Source: Ectocarpus siliculosus
Taxonomy: Eukaryota > Sar > Phaeophyceae > Ectocarpales > Ectocarpaceae
Length of the DNA stretch: 64,000 nt
Assembly (NCBI GenBank): GCA_000310025.1
Contig: FN649745.1
Span: 1,024,884-1,088,883, forward strand
Direction: 5' to 3'
Both the position numbers and the translations under genes were made by a program. The first letter of the stretch is position 1. The number at the start of each line of letters is the position of its first letter. The notes below the pieces were generated by a model. That model was not told the DNA's origin. It did not search any database and saw nothing but the letters and a program-made list of their open reading frames with translations. Positions 35,701 through 46,032 of this stretch are shown here, one piece after another.

Positions 35701-36239
35701 CTGTTGGCGTGATCCCTCCGACATTTTCTCGGCCTCTACTGTCTTGAGGCGGCCCACCTCATCGCCGGAAGCAGCCCGACAAAAAAAAACACCGGCAGCA
35801 TCAGCAGCACGAGTCGCCTTAGTTGGGAGTAGTTCGTCTCGAGCTCCTTGTTTGTCTTGCGCAACTCCTCCGTGGCCTTCTGCAGCTCTGAGGCAAAGAG
35901 GGAGAAGCAACATAGTGGAAGGAGGGACCGGAGGGGTGCGATGAATCTTGGGGGCGCAGAGGACAGCGCTGTCGATCCATCAGATGGACCCTTGATGGCT
36001 TACCGTTCGGCAAGATGTACAGGTTGCATTGCGATAGACCGAAAGGCATCAAGCCTTCCACTAGGCCAAGGCAGCTCTCCGAGCACGAGCGCGAGAACAT
36101 GCACTGGCCTGTTCACGAGTCATCACCACAATTCCCGCTACCCGCTGTTGACTGCACCAGGCCTGCCTAGCGTAAATGCCCACCTTCAAGCGACGCTTGG
36201 ATTGAGGTGACAGTCTCCGTAGATCTGTCGGGTGTATCT
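35701..36239 (-). CDS. Coiled-coil protein exons, gene incomplete
   Basis: Not assigned to a family. Two exons join in phase: 36239-36184 (DTPDRSTETVTSIQASLE) and 35887-35701 (ELQKATEELRKTNKELET...). The second has heptad-like Glu/Lys/Leu spacing, followed either by a 53-nt intron or, if retained, by a hydrophobic stretch (LVLLMLPVFFFVGLLP) that would resemble a C-terminal membrane anchor and then a stop. With the small intron removed it continues VGRLKTVEAEKMSEGSRQQ to a donor at 35,700. A possible earlier exon ends near 36,356. Both ends of the gene are unresolved. Confidence 0.4.
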
Positions 36240-36576
36240 CTGAGTACGGAGAAGGCGAAAAGAGAGAGGGGGTAGGGGGGCCACCCATGAAGACAAGAGA
36301 GAGAAAAAACTGCCGTGGAGGCCTGATACTCGTGTCAAAACAAGGTCATCTACGTACCTCCGTGAAGAGAGCTGAAGTGTCCCCCAACGCACGATTCGGG
36401 ACAACAGACAGAGAACCGCAGGGGGAAAGAGCGCTGGCGGTTTCAAGTGGGTCAGACTGAAGCTACCCGAACCACGAATCTGGATGCTGGGTGGATTACG
36501 CCCGTGTAAGCTATTTGAGGGCAAGGAGGAGTTGTACGCACAGATGGCGACCTGGTATCGACAATACATTTGGCGC

Positions 36577-36790
36577 CTACACTCAAGAAGCTCTACATAG
36601 TGTTGGCCGAGGCTGGGGTTCTTAGTTCCTGGGGTTGGGCTACAAACGGCCGTTACATAGGTTTCAGTGTAGGGGTTCTTGACTGGGGCCGAGGTTCTTA
36701 GTTCCTAGGGCTATGCTACCAGTGGCCGCTATAATAGGTGTTGGCGTAGGGGTTCTTAGCCGGGCTCACAAGTGGTGCTCAAGCTCTTAC
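36577..36790. repeat. Dispersed repeat family, copy 3 (inverted, internally duplicated)
   Basis: The complement of this stretch begins at GAGCTTGAGCACCACTTGTG and carries the AAGAACCCCTACAC..AAACCTAT..GCGGCC segment twice, about 84 bp apart. It ends with CTCGGCCAACACTATGTAGA, so it matches the copies at 15181 and 32891. Confidence 0.65.
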
Positions 36791-37089
36791 ATTTTGAGGT
36801 TTTCGAGGCCCATCTTCTAAACGGCCAAGTTCGTAACTCCTAATACGTCTCCGCTACAGTGACCTCTCCACATACTCCAGCTGCAGCACGCGAGCGACTG
36901 CTGTTCCTGCTGCCACGTTTTTTTGTGAAATGACACTGAGCTCGACCTACCTCGGGAGGTCGACCTCTGCTTGCGCTGTGACCTCCTGCTGTCCCGTTCG
37001 CCCAACCCGTGTTGTCCATGAGTTGTTCCATGCCGTTTTGTTTGGAAAAGTCCCGTCGAGGCGCCCATGACGTGGGAGAAAAGGAGCGA

Positions 37090-37136
37090 AGGAGGGAGGG
37101 AGGGAGGGAGGGAGGGAGGGAGGGAGGGAGGGAGGG
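37090..37136. repeat. (GGGA)n microsatellite
   Basis: About eleven GGGA units in a row. Confidence 0.95.
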
Positions 37137-37885
37137 TGAAAGAGGCCATCCACATTGCCGGAGAAAGGGAGCGGTTCAAAAATCTACGACGACACTCGAA
37201 TCATGCCGCCGTGTGCCTCTGCAAGCTCTTGTGTACGCGTGCCACACTAACAACGCTTCACGGGTGGTGTTTGCTATCGGACGGAGGTGCCCAAGTCTGG
37301 AGCATGTCCCTGCCGAGCCTCTCCCCACGATGCGTTTACGGGGTTGGTTCGACAGTGGCACCCTCTCCGTCGGCGAGCGATCCGGACGCGGAGAAACATT
37401 CGGCACCCGTTCACAAAGGAGAACTTCGCGCCACTCACGATATGCCTTCCATAGCGAAGACTTGCGGGCGCCGTTATATGGATAGGGTGGCTGGGCGGGC
37501 CACGTTCGCATACAGGACGGGGTGCGAAAAGCGGTGTAAAAAACAAACAAACTTGCTGACCTCGTCGTCGCTCTCGGCTTGCGGTAGCTGGCGGGCTACT
37601 CCTGGCCGCGACCATTCCCCTGCCCATGGGCAACGCCCCAAGCAAGAAGTGCACCACAAAAATGAACGTTCGTGAGAGGCAGGGGTCAGGTGGAAATCAC
37701 GCGATTCGGACAGCATTGCAGTACGAAGAGCCATCCGAGGGGAACAAAACCTGACCGTTGCCAACCACGCTGAACTCCAAGAAAAAGGTTAACTTTGGCA
37801 CCCCCACGTTACGGCCTATCCAATGCCCTACAAGAGGCAATCTTCGGGATTGTGCGAGGTGGTTGTAAACGATGCTCTACATGTA

Positions 37886-38680
37886 AGGGTCTGTCTTAAC
37901 GAAGAGATCAGATCTCGAGATCACATTCAGATTTGGTTATAAGACCGGAAGATCCACAGAACTCTTTCGTTGATTGGCTAGAATGTTATGGAACCCGTCG
38001 AATCTTTAGGACTTAAACAGGACGACCCAAAACCAAATCGGGATTTGAAAAAAGGCGAAATCATTTAATCGGATCCCGATTTGGGTGAACAGCGTCCATA
38101 GTCGCGGGACCACGGTCTACTCGCATACACGGCGCGTGCCCACCTACCCCCATTCACACGAACTCCATCCACCGCCGAGCACAGAGGAAAGAAAAGGCAC
38201 AAAAAGCCAACCCAAAGGGAGGGTGACTGTGCATCGTTGTTGCTCGTGACTGGTGCCGAAAAAAAACGTGTGTAAGATGTGTTGGTCTGTGGGACTATCT
38301 CCCGTGGGTTGTCGAACTTCAAATTCATAGACGAATTGGCGGCTTTCCGTCGGACGAGGCTCGATTCAAAGTGTCACATGCATAGACATCGTGTCAGTAC
38401 CGCACAGAGGCCATGTACGCGTTTGGTGTGTGCTTGTCGGGAGCGATAGCTCCCCATGTGGTGTGGCCACGTCATAACAGTACGTCACAACAGCAATCTG
38501 GCAGTTGGCAAGCGGCGGGCCTCTCGGGTTGTTTGCGGTGGACTGCAGAGATTCGTTTCCATTTGGCAGATCTCCCGTTAAGACACACAGGCCATTTCTG
38601 TCCGGATTTGGGTAGATCCGACTCTCTTATTCTTATATCGAAAGTGATTTCGAGATCTGATTTCTTCGTTAAGACCGACC
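37886..38680. mobile_element. Putative inverted-repeat-bounded DNA element
   Basis: Outward ends at 37886-37924 and 38641-38680 are inverted repeats of about 39 bp with a few mismatches; each contains GTCTTAACGAAGA and CAGATCTCGA. GATTTGGG-type motifs recur just inside both ends. The 795-bp body encodes nothing recognisable. No clear target duplication is seen, so the class is unknown. Confidence 0.5.
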
Positions 38681-38865
38681 CTGATCTGGGTCGAACAGAT
38701 CTTCAGACGCAACGGGTACCTCTGATATTCTGGAAGCATATGGTCACCGCAAACGATACTCTTCTTCATCTGGCTGGGTCAACCACAGAGACAATTTCAA
38801 ACGCCGAAAAGAAAGGACTGAAACGCGAGCCAGGTGCAGGGCGTCTTTATCGACAGGATAAAATT

Positions 38866-39186
38866 TCACGGGAGGAACAAAAAGGTTTCGACTAGCGATT
38901 GTGTAGTTAAAGATATACCGGGTACGCCTTGGCTCTCACATGCATCAGCAGTCGTCGCGGTACGTGGAAAAGGCCAATACTGTGGCCCGGGCTGCTCCCG
39001 TAAGCAATCGATCCGATCGTGGTGTCCGAGCTGCAGTGACGCGGGGGTATCATCGCAACCGACACGCTCGCCGTTGAGGAGGAATCGCAAGGTGGTCACG
39101 CATACGCCCTTGCGGTCGGCGTAGGTGTCAAATACCCTCTTCATGGGCGTGGCCATGCGGAGCTTGAAATATGTTTCCTCGCCTAT
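38866..39186 (-). CDS. SUMO-like (ubiquitin-fold) domain exon, incomplete gene
   Basis: After an acceptor (CGACAG|ATAGGCGAGG) the minus strand reads 106 residues to a stop at 38,866. The first ~66 match the SUMO/Rad60-SLD fold in order: GEETYFKLRMATPMKRVFDT, TTLRFLLNGERV, TPASLQLGHHDRIDCLREQP. Conjugated SUMO ends in Gly-Gly after such a segment, but here the reading is QPGPQYW and continues about 40 more residues. It may be a non-conjugated SUMO-like domain of a larger protein, or a decayed copy. No upstream exon with an ATG was found between here and the LTR element starting 420 bp away. Confidence 0.6.
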   Translation of the reverse strand: MGEETYFKLRMATPMKRVFDTYADRKGVCVTTLRFLLNGERVGCDDTPASLQLGHHDRIDCLREQPGPQYWPFPRTATTADACESQGVPGISLTTQSLVETFLFLP

Positions 39187-39605
39187 CTGTCGGCCAGCAG
39201 GACGGGGGCGCGAGGGGTGCAACCGGCGGACACAACAAGGAAGCAGCCAGAAGTTCTGTCATCAAACCTTAAACATGAACGACTAATGTACCCCATCTAG
39301 GTAACCATGGGCAGTCGAAAAAGTTAACAATTAGACTATTCACGAAAAAGTTCATGCCAGGCTATACATGAACCGCCCCTTTCGTACGGCTTCATCCCGA
39401 GAATCTGCCCGCGCTATTGTATCCACCCGGGTCCAAAAAGGAAGAGCACGAAGCCAAAAAGCCATGTTCAAATGACGTGCCAGTTGTGGGACGCGTCGGT
39501 GGCGAAAGCTCGGTGGCACAGCAATGAATGGTCGGAGCTGTTAAAGTTTGAGCTTCAGAGCCGAAGCTCGTAGTGACCATGCTGGGAGAAAAACAAAACT
39601 TGCGC

Positions 39606-40017
39606 TGTTGAAATACAGCGCATCACTGCTGTAGGATGTGTGTAGTAGAATAGATGCAGCTGTATGATTGCTGTATGCAATGATACGTACATGCGGTGTG
39701 ATATGTGACGTTTGGTAAAACGTAACATGTATGACGAGTTCTAGCGAGGAACTCACGAATGAATTGATGGTTGAGCAGAGGATTGTAATTGTAGCGAGAT
39801 CACGAGGTGTTGCGAGCCCCACCGGGTTCACTCCCCAACTATCCCTCACCATCTCACCTCTGCAACTGAGCTAGGCTCCGGTGCCACCGGCAGGCAATAA
39901 TGAAAGTCCCATTGAGGCAACAATGATACTAACTAAGGTCTCGACGACTACACACAGGCTTAACCGCCTGCAGACACGACCCTTGGGTAAAGGGCACCTC
40001 GACGACACATTTCTACA
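39606..40017 (+). repeat. 5' LTR
   Basis: 412 bp, begins TGTTGAAATACAGCG and ends ATTTCTACA. Every base I compared matches the 3' LTR at 47024-47435. It should hold the promoter and polyadenylation signal. Confidence 0.93.
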
Positions 40018-41027
40018 TGGATGGCACGCTAACTGGTGTCTGAAGAATCAACGAGGCCTCGGCAGAGCAAGACCTTCGTCATCGCGAGATCAGCAGAACA
40101 GCGAGGACTGAAGACCGCCGACAACAGCAGCACAGGAGAGAAGATAGTACGGCCAGTGGCAGCAGGAGTAATTAACCTGCTGCGCTGAACAAGCACCCCC
40201 GGGAGTGGGCTGGAGACTGCTCGGCGGAATACAAGTCTAACAACTGTGTTCACGCTAGACGAAGACTTGAAGCAGCAAGCACCGGACGGGCATTGAGGGC
40301 CCTCACCCCGTGACCGGTAAGTCGTAGGCCAGCGGGAGCGTGATCATTTCACCCCGTACACGACGGACGTCAGGAAAGTCCTGCCGTGAGTATCGGCTCT
40401 GTGTAGTGGCAACCTCTCCGCTGACAAAATTTAAATTGTTGCGCCGAGATAAGGTCACGCGGCAGGCAGGTACGCCACCAAACCGAGTCTATAGCCTGTA
40501 CACTATACACTCGGGTGAGCGATAATCCCTAAGGGCAGTAAAGCGGCGGGGGTGGAGCGAGCGCGATTCCCAACCCGTGTAATCGAGAACTGCGGTCGGT
40601 GAAATTTGAGTCCTGATCCGGCTAAATTCACACGACGTCTCGGTGGAATTGGTGACGCTGATCCCGTCACAACCACGCGAGAACCCCACCGGTAGAAGAA
40701 GATCTCCAATCGGCGCGGGTCTACGTCCTGACAGAGTAGACAGCGCGGCTGCGGACCACCCTACATTAATAAGGAGCTAGGTGCTGGGCAACAAATTTCC
40801 TTCATCGAGAGCAGCAGGAGTCACTGCATCTACAGAGAAAGGAGGAGCTGCATCATCAGCAGCAGAAGGAAATTCAGCCAAGACTAGAGATAAGTCTTAT
40901 CATCAACCATCAAGGTCTCACCGAGTGGGTTGCCGGCACACATACGCATCTCAGGAAGTAAGCCGTTAAGCCGAAGAACTCAGCAGTCACACTACGCACT
41001 AGTCTGACACGGAAAGCTGCAGTGGGA

Positions 41028-41405
41028 ATTTTCCCCCGAACCCTGAAGTTTAAGCTGGTGGATTGGCCAGCGCTTCACAAAAGGGTTGCGCGAGAAAGAA
41101 GGGACTGTACGACATTTCCCCGGACCCTGAAGAGAGCTGGTAACTTGTGCAGCACTTCACAATAGGATCGCGGTGGAAGACAAGGACTGTTCGAGACACG
41201 ACAAGGAGCAGTTCGACGTCATAGGAATTTCCCCGAACCCTGAAGGCAAGCTGGTAACGTGGACAGCACTTCGACAAATAGGGTGTCGCTGGAAAATATC
41301 GAGAGAGCTGTTCGAAAAGAGTTTCCCCGAACCCTGAAGGGAGCTGGTAACTTGGACAGCACTTCGACAAATAGGGTGTCGCTGGAATACGAACCGAGCT
41401 CGAAC
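41028..41405 (+). repeat. Four tandem repeats in retrotransposon leader
   Basis: Four imperfect units of about 85-115 bp each begin TTTCCCCGAACCCTGAAG and continue AGCTGGTAACTTGGACAGCA. They lie between the 5' LTR and gag, in untranslated leader RNA. Role unknown; packaging or translation signals are possible by position only. Confidence 0.75.
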
Positions 41406-41692
41406 GACGACAAGTACGCCACTCTAAGCACCGGAGGTCGCGCGGAAACGAGAATTGTGCCAGGTTTGGCCACCTGCATCAGCAATTCAAGTCGACATTA
41501 CAACGAAGAGTACAGTTCTGGAAAAGGAAGCCTCAACACCTGAGCAAGAAGCCTCAACATCTGAGCAAGAAGCCTCAACATTTGAGCAAGGAATTTGACG
41601 GAGGAACAATTCAAGGGAATTGGAAAAGGAGAAACTACTGGAAGGAGAGCCTCGGCATCAGCACCTGGCACCAGTACCCACAAGGATCGACC

Positions 41693-43264
41693 ATGGCCCA
41701 AGACAGCAAGCACTTCCAACTGCTGAGGAGCCTGCATAAGTTCAGCGGCAGGGATACGGATTATCCAGAGTGGAAGTACACGACAAGAAGGACATTGGCC
41801 TTGTATCGGCCCAACATCAACAAACTACTAGGAGAGAACTGGCGCCCTACTCCTATCTATGAACTACACGACGAAAATGATGACGGTGATCAAGATTATG
41901 GAGATGAAGATGGTGGAGACCAAGAACATGAAGATCACGAAGACACTGGAGACCGTGATGATCAAGACTCTGCATACCAAGAAGCTCTACAGCAGCTGCG
42001 TTCAGCGGAGTCAGCATCTGTGGAAGCTCAAGAAAAGGCGGCACTCGCCCGCAAAGTGCTTACTGATGCTAACGAAGAACAGAAGACCATCACACGAGCG
42101 ATGAAAGACGCATCGGATACTGCTGAACGACTGGCTGTTCAAGCTGAGACCATCGTTCGTCTGTACAAGGAGCAACTACCACGGAAGCGTTCTTCGCAAG
42201 GCCAACAGGAACCACGAACGAGACGAACAGCTTTACGGTCATCATCAATCGGACGTTCCCGTTCTATCGTGAACCAGCAGGAGCTGGACGAATTTGAGGA
42301 AGCCGATTCTCAACTATTCAATATCCTCTATCACATATTGATTGGGCCAGCTAAATATGTGTTACGTCGACACGCGCCTGTGGATGAATCGAGTGGCAGC
42401 GGACTAGCTGTTTGGAAGGAGCTGGAATCTAAATTTCAGCCTGCCGATGAACACCGGCGGAGAAACCTGGAACGAGAATTGGAATCAGCTACCATGCGAA
42501 CTGGTACTGATCCAGACATATTCATCACCCATGTCTGGCATCTCGCGGAGCAACTTCGCTTCATCGGAGGGACCGTCACTGATGAGAAACTTGGGGACAT
42601 CATACTACAAGGACTGCCAGCAGAGTACCACCTGATTCGGTACCATGCTAGTTCGAGGAATGAGTACAACGATCTGGCAGACATCACTCAAACGGCGCGG
42701 AACATGTGGTACAATCGAAACCGTAAAGATGGCGCCATCACGACATTTAAGGATAGGAGGAGTTCTGCTCGTGACGCGGGGTATTCAGCCATAACGGAAG
42801 CACCTCGTCAGCCAAGACGCCGAGATGGAGGTTATTCGACGCCTTCATACAACGGAGATGCGGTGGAATGCTACAACTGCCACCGTTTGGGGCATGTTCA
42901 ACGGAACTGTCCGGAGCTGCATTCAGGGAGTGGCCGAGCTCCTACACGGAACTACAGCAGCAGCGGCGGAAACAGGCGAAATGGATACTATTTTCAACAG
43001 CGATCGCGGAATAACAATGGGCTTCGAGGATCCAACAACGGTTATCAGCAGCGATCGAGATCCAGCCGACCTGTACGACAAGTGAGAGACCGTCCTACGC
43101 GTCGGCAGCAACAACAAAGGCAACGGAAGTGGTGTTCGTTGCACAACACCCACCTGCATGACGATTCAGAGTGTCGTGCCCAACAACAAGATGGTATGGG
43201 CACACGACATGCATCAACAGGACGAGGAGGGCCGATAACAGAAGAAACACAAGGGGCGAGATAG
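41693..43264 (+). CDS. gag: Copia Gag polyprotein
   Basis: 523 residues from ATG in a good context (GACCATGG); the frame is open further upstream but lacks another likely ATG. A copia-type capsid region is visible (WKELESKFQPADEHRRRNLE, LRFIGGTVTDEKLGDIILQG). Around residue 393 is a single CCHC zinc knuckle (CYNCHRLGHVQRNC) for RNA binding. An acidic Asp/Glu/His segment lies near residue 65-90 and the C-terminus is basic. The ORF ends in TAG at 43,262-43,264, and the same frame then stays open into the protease. Confidence 0.9.
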   Translation: MAQDSKHFQLLRSLHKFSGRDTDYPEWKYTTRRTLALYRPNINKLLGENWRPTPIYELHDENDDGDQDYGDEDGGDQEHEDHEDTGDRDDQDSAYQEALQQLRSAESASVEAQEKAALARKVLTDANEEQKTITRAMKDASDTAERLAVQAETIVRLYKEQLPRKRSSQGQQEPRTRRTALRSSSIGRSRSIVNQQELDEFEEADSQLFNILYHILIGPAKYVLRRHAPVDESSGSGLAVWKELESKFQPADEHRRRNLERELESATMRTGTDPDIFITHVWHLAEQLRFIGGTVTDEKLGDIILQGLPAEYHLIRYHASSRNEYNDLADITQTARNMWYNRNRKDGAITTFKDRRSSARDAGYSAITEAPRQPRRRDGGYSTPSYNGDAVECYNCHRLGHVQRNCPELHSGSGRAPTRNYSSSGGNRRNGYYFQQRSRNNNGLRGSNNGYQQRSRSSRPVRQVRDRPTRRQQQQRQRKWCSLHNTHLHDDSECRAQQQDGMGTRHASTGRGGPITEETQGAR

Positions 43265-44038
43265 GCTAACCCTGTTCGCCACCAAGTCCAAGACAGGGAT
43301 GGTACTTGGATTTTCAACCCAAGAATGTACAACGGTGATCATCGGACTATCAACAGAGCTGCAACAGCTCATGAGGAGACGAGAGGGTCTGCTCACAACC
43401 GGAATGTCCGAACTACGTCGCAACCAACTGAAGAGACAGTGGTTGAAGGTTATAATGGGAACCTTGGATACCCATGCGTCAGCCGCATGGAGATGGCAGC
43501 ACAACGAGCTGCTTATGTGGAATTTGATCAAGGAAAATTTAATTTACTGGTGGATAGTGGAGCATCGGGCCACTACTTGGACAGCGAAATGTTACCGGAT
43601 CTGGAAAACGTATTGGATGGCTTCACGTACATCACTACGCCCACGAAGATCATTGGTGCTGGAGGAATTGAGCTTGAAGGGATCAGTGAAGGCATCATCA
43701 ACGTTTTCGCCAAGGATGAAGAAGGAAACGACAGGAGAGTGCGGTTCAAGTGCACAGTGGTTCCAGGGCTAGGGCGGCACCTGTTCTCTACTGGAACAGC
43801 TCAGAAGAAAGGTGCGAATACGATAATGTCAGATCAACCTCGAATCGAGTTGAAGACTACTTCGAGAGATGAATCAAGAATCGCCCTGGTGTTACGAGAA
43901 GTGGGGACGCTGTACTTCCTGGATGTGCGACTTGACACAAGCCAGCGTGAACGAAGACAGAGGATCCACGAGGAAAATATGAACACGTACGAGAAAGCAT
44001 ATATTGCTGTCCCACGCGCGCATCACGTTCCATCGTGA
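43265..44038 (+). pseudogene. Copia pol, aspartic protease part, truncated
   Basis: This continues gag's frame after the TAG. The active-site motif LLVDSGASGHYL is near 43,546-43,581, and a pre-integrase-like segment (LYFLDVRLDTS) follows. The frame ends in TGA at 44,036, where an intact element would enter the integrase. Residues from 43,325 (MYNGDH) could also start internally. Polyprotein cleavage is the expected role; the product is shortened here. Confidence 0.82.
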
Positions 44039-44274
44039 CTTTCATCGAACCAATGGACGCGGCCATGCCGCCGGTCATACCGACCATTGAGGAACTACGC
44101 GACTATGAACCGGAAAACGAATTATCGGTTTCCTCGGATGTCGACATACCCGGAAACGAGGGGGAAATGAAAGATAATTCGAAATATGAGGAGGACTACT
44201 AATACGAGGAAGAAGGACAACAAGAACAAGAACAAGAACAAGAACAAGAACAAGAACAAGGAATTATACCCCGC
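44039..44274 (+). pseudogene. Remnant of integrase-RT linker
   Basis: In frame with the RT ORF, the sequence reads FIEPMDAAMPPVIPTIEELR and an acidic stretch to a TAA at 44,200. A Gln/Glu repeat encoded by CAAGAA units follows, then the RT ORF. The catalytic DDE integrase core and its His/Cys zinc domain are not present on any frame between 43,930 and 44,275. Confidence 0.7.
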
Positions 44275-46032
44275 ATGCACTTGCGAAGCAGCGGAAGGAA
44301 TACGGATATTCAACAATCAACAAACAACAAACGGCAGCAAGCAGAGCTACGGAGGCTATCGCCATGGAATAAACTAGCGACTTTTGTCGACCAAGACCAA
44401 GACCAAGACCAAGATATAAGAATCAAGAATCCATCAGCCGGAGAACCTGTCCGGCCGCCAGCATCTATACCTGTACCCACTACAGTTCAAGAAGCCATAA
44501 GGTCTGTGGATGCCAATCAATGGAAAGCAGCTATGGACAAGGAGATGAGGAGCCTGAAAGATCATGATGTGGCGGATCTAGTTCCAATTCAGAGTCTACC
44601 TCCTGGAGCTAAACCCATTGGATCGAGATGGTTATACAAGATGAAAGCAACCGGAGTTATGAAGGCAAGACTTATCGTCCAAGGCTGGGGACAACGGCAT
44701 GGAATCGACTGTGGAGGAACCTACGCACCTGTGAGTAGATTTAGCTCACAGCTGGTCTTAATGGCAATTGCAGCGGAAAGAGGATACGTTGTGGAAACGA
44801 TGGACGTGGTGACTGCATTTCTTCAGAGCAAAGTGGAAGAAGAAGTGTATGTTCGTCAAGCTAAAGGATACGAAATAATGGATGAAGTGACGGGACTACC
44901 ACTGGTGATGAAGCTCAAGAAAAGCTTATACGGATTGAAGCAGAGCCCTCGGAATTTCGGCAACGCATTTGCCAAAGGAATAAAAGAAATCGGGTTTACT
45001 GCTCTACTGAGCGACCCGTGCGTATATGTGTACGGTGCTGGACCTACATACGCGATACTATGTGTGTACGTGGACGACTGCACACTAGCTGGAAAGACAC
45101 CGAGCGTGGTTCAAGATTTGAAGAAACAACTATCGGACAAATTCAAGATGACGGACGGAGGACCAGCGGAACTACTACTAGGGATGGAGATTTCTCAGAG
45201 CGACGGAGAAATCGCAGTGAGCCAACACAAATATGTGATGAACATACTGGACAAGTATCAAATGAAGGACTGCAAATCAGCGGCGACTCCAGGATGCGGG
45301 CCAGAAATTGAACAAGAGCCGGAGAATGCTATATATTTAAGTGACGAGGACAAGAAACTCTACCAGGGAATAGTCGGAAGTCTCCTCTTCTTGACTAACA
45401 CGACGAGATGGGAGATTGGATATGCCGTCATGATCCTGTGCAGAGGGATGAACAAGCCTACCAATCAACATATGGTCGGAGCAAAGAGAGTGCTGCGATA
45501 CCTTCGAGGATTCCCGGATATGCCACTAAAGTTCAGGAGAGGGCAATGGAACCTGAAGTGCTACTGTGACGCGAACTTCGCTGGATCGGGCGAGAGACTT
45601 CAGAAGCGTTCTTCTACTGGATATATTTTCATACTTGCGGGAGGCGTCATCAGTGCAGCATCAACTCTGCAGAAGCTAACAGCACAATCAAGTGTACATG
45701 CGGAGATCATTGCGATGGCTACAGCAGCGAGGGAAGCAATTTATCTGCAAGGTGTACTATCGGAACTTGGATTTCCATGCGGCAACATCCCGCTTCATTC
45801 GGATTCAACGGGAGCGCTGAGCACAGCAGGAAACTCCATGTTTCGAGGCCGCAGCAAGTTCATCAGCACGAGATACTGGCTACTTCGCCAGAACGTCAAC
45901 CAGGGAAACATTGTGCTAAAGTTCGTGAGGAGTGAGGAGCAGCTTGCGGACATATTGACCAAGCATCTGGAACGTGTCCAATTCGTCGAACTGCGGACAT
46001 TGGTTCAAGAACGTGGAGGATCTACGAAATAG
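44275..46032 (+). CDS. Copia reverse transcriptase / RNase H
   Basis: 585 residues. The RT domain (RVT_2 type) shows PIGSRWLYKMKATG, ARLIVQGWGQRHGIDC, ETMDVVTAFLQSKVEEEVYV, KKSLYGLKQSPRNF and catalytic YVDD (LCVYVDDCTLAG). The RNase H part contains CYCDANFAGSGERLQKRSST, SSVHAEIIAMATAAREAIYL and HSDSTGALSTA, and the tail EQLADILTKHLE is typical of copia. No stops interrupt it. The ATG is the first in this frame after TAA at 44,200. Confidence 0.92.
   Translation: MHLRSSGRNTDIQQSTNNKRQQAELRRLSPWNKLATFVDQDQDQDQDIRIKNPSAGEPVRPPASIPVPTTVQEAIRSVDANQWKAAMDKEMRSLKDHDVADLVPIQSLPPGAKPIGSRWLYKMKATGVMKARLIVQGWGQRHGIDCGGTYAPVSRFSSQLVLMAIAAERGYVVETMDVVTAFLQSKVEEEVYVRQAKGYEIMDEVTGLPLVMKLKKSLYGLKQSPRNFGNAFAKGIKEIGFTALLSDPCVYVYGAGPTYAILCVYVDDCTLAGKTPSVVQDLKKQLSDKFKMTDGGPAELLLGMEISQSDGEIAVSQHKYVMNILDKYQMKDCKSAATPGCGPEIEQEPENAIYLSDEDKKLYQGIVGSLLFLTNTTRWEIGYAVMILCRGMNKPTNQHMVGAKRVLRYLRGFPDMPLKFRRGQWNLKCYCDANFAGSGERLQKRSSTGYIFILAGGVISAASTLQKLTAQSSVHAEIIAMATAAREAIYLQGVLSELGFPCGNIPLHSDSTGALSTAGNSMFRGRSKFISTRYWLLRQNVNQGNIVLKFVRSEEQLADILTKHLERVQFVELRTLVQERGGSTK

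Noticed and set aside
40018..40036. Primer binding site after the 5' LTR
   Set aside because: The sequence starting TGGATGGCACGC does not match the usual initiator-Met tRNA complement, so no tRNA primer was assigned.
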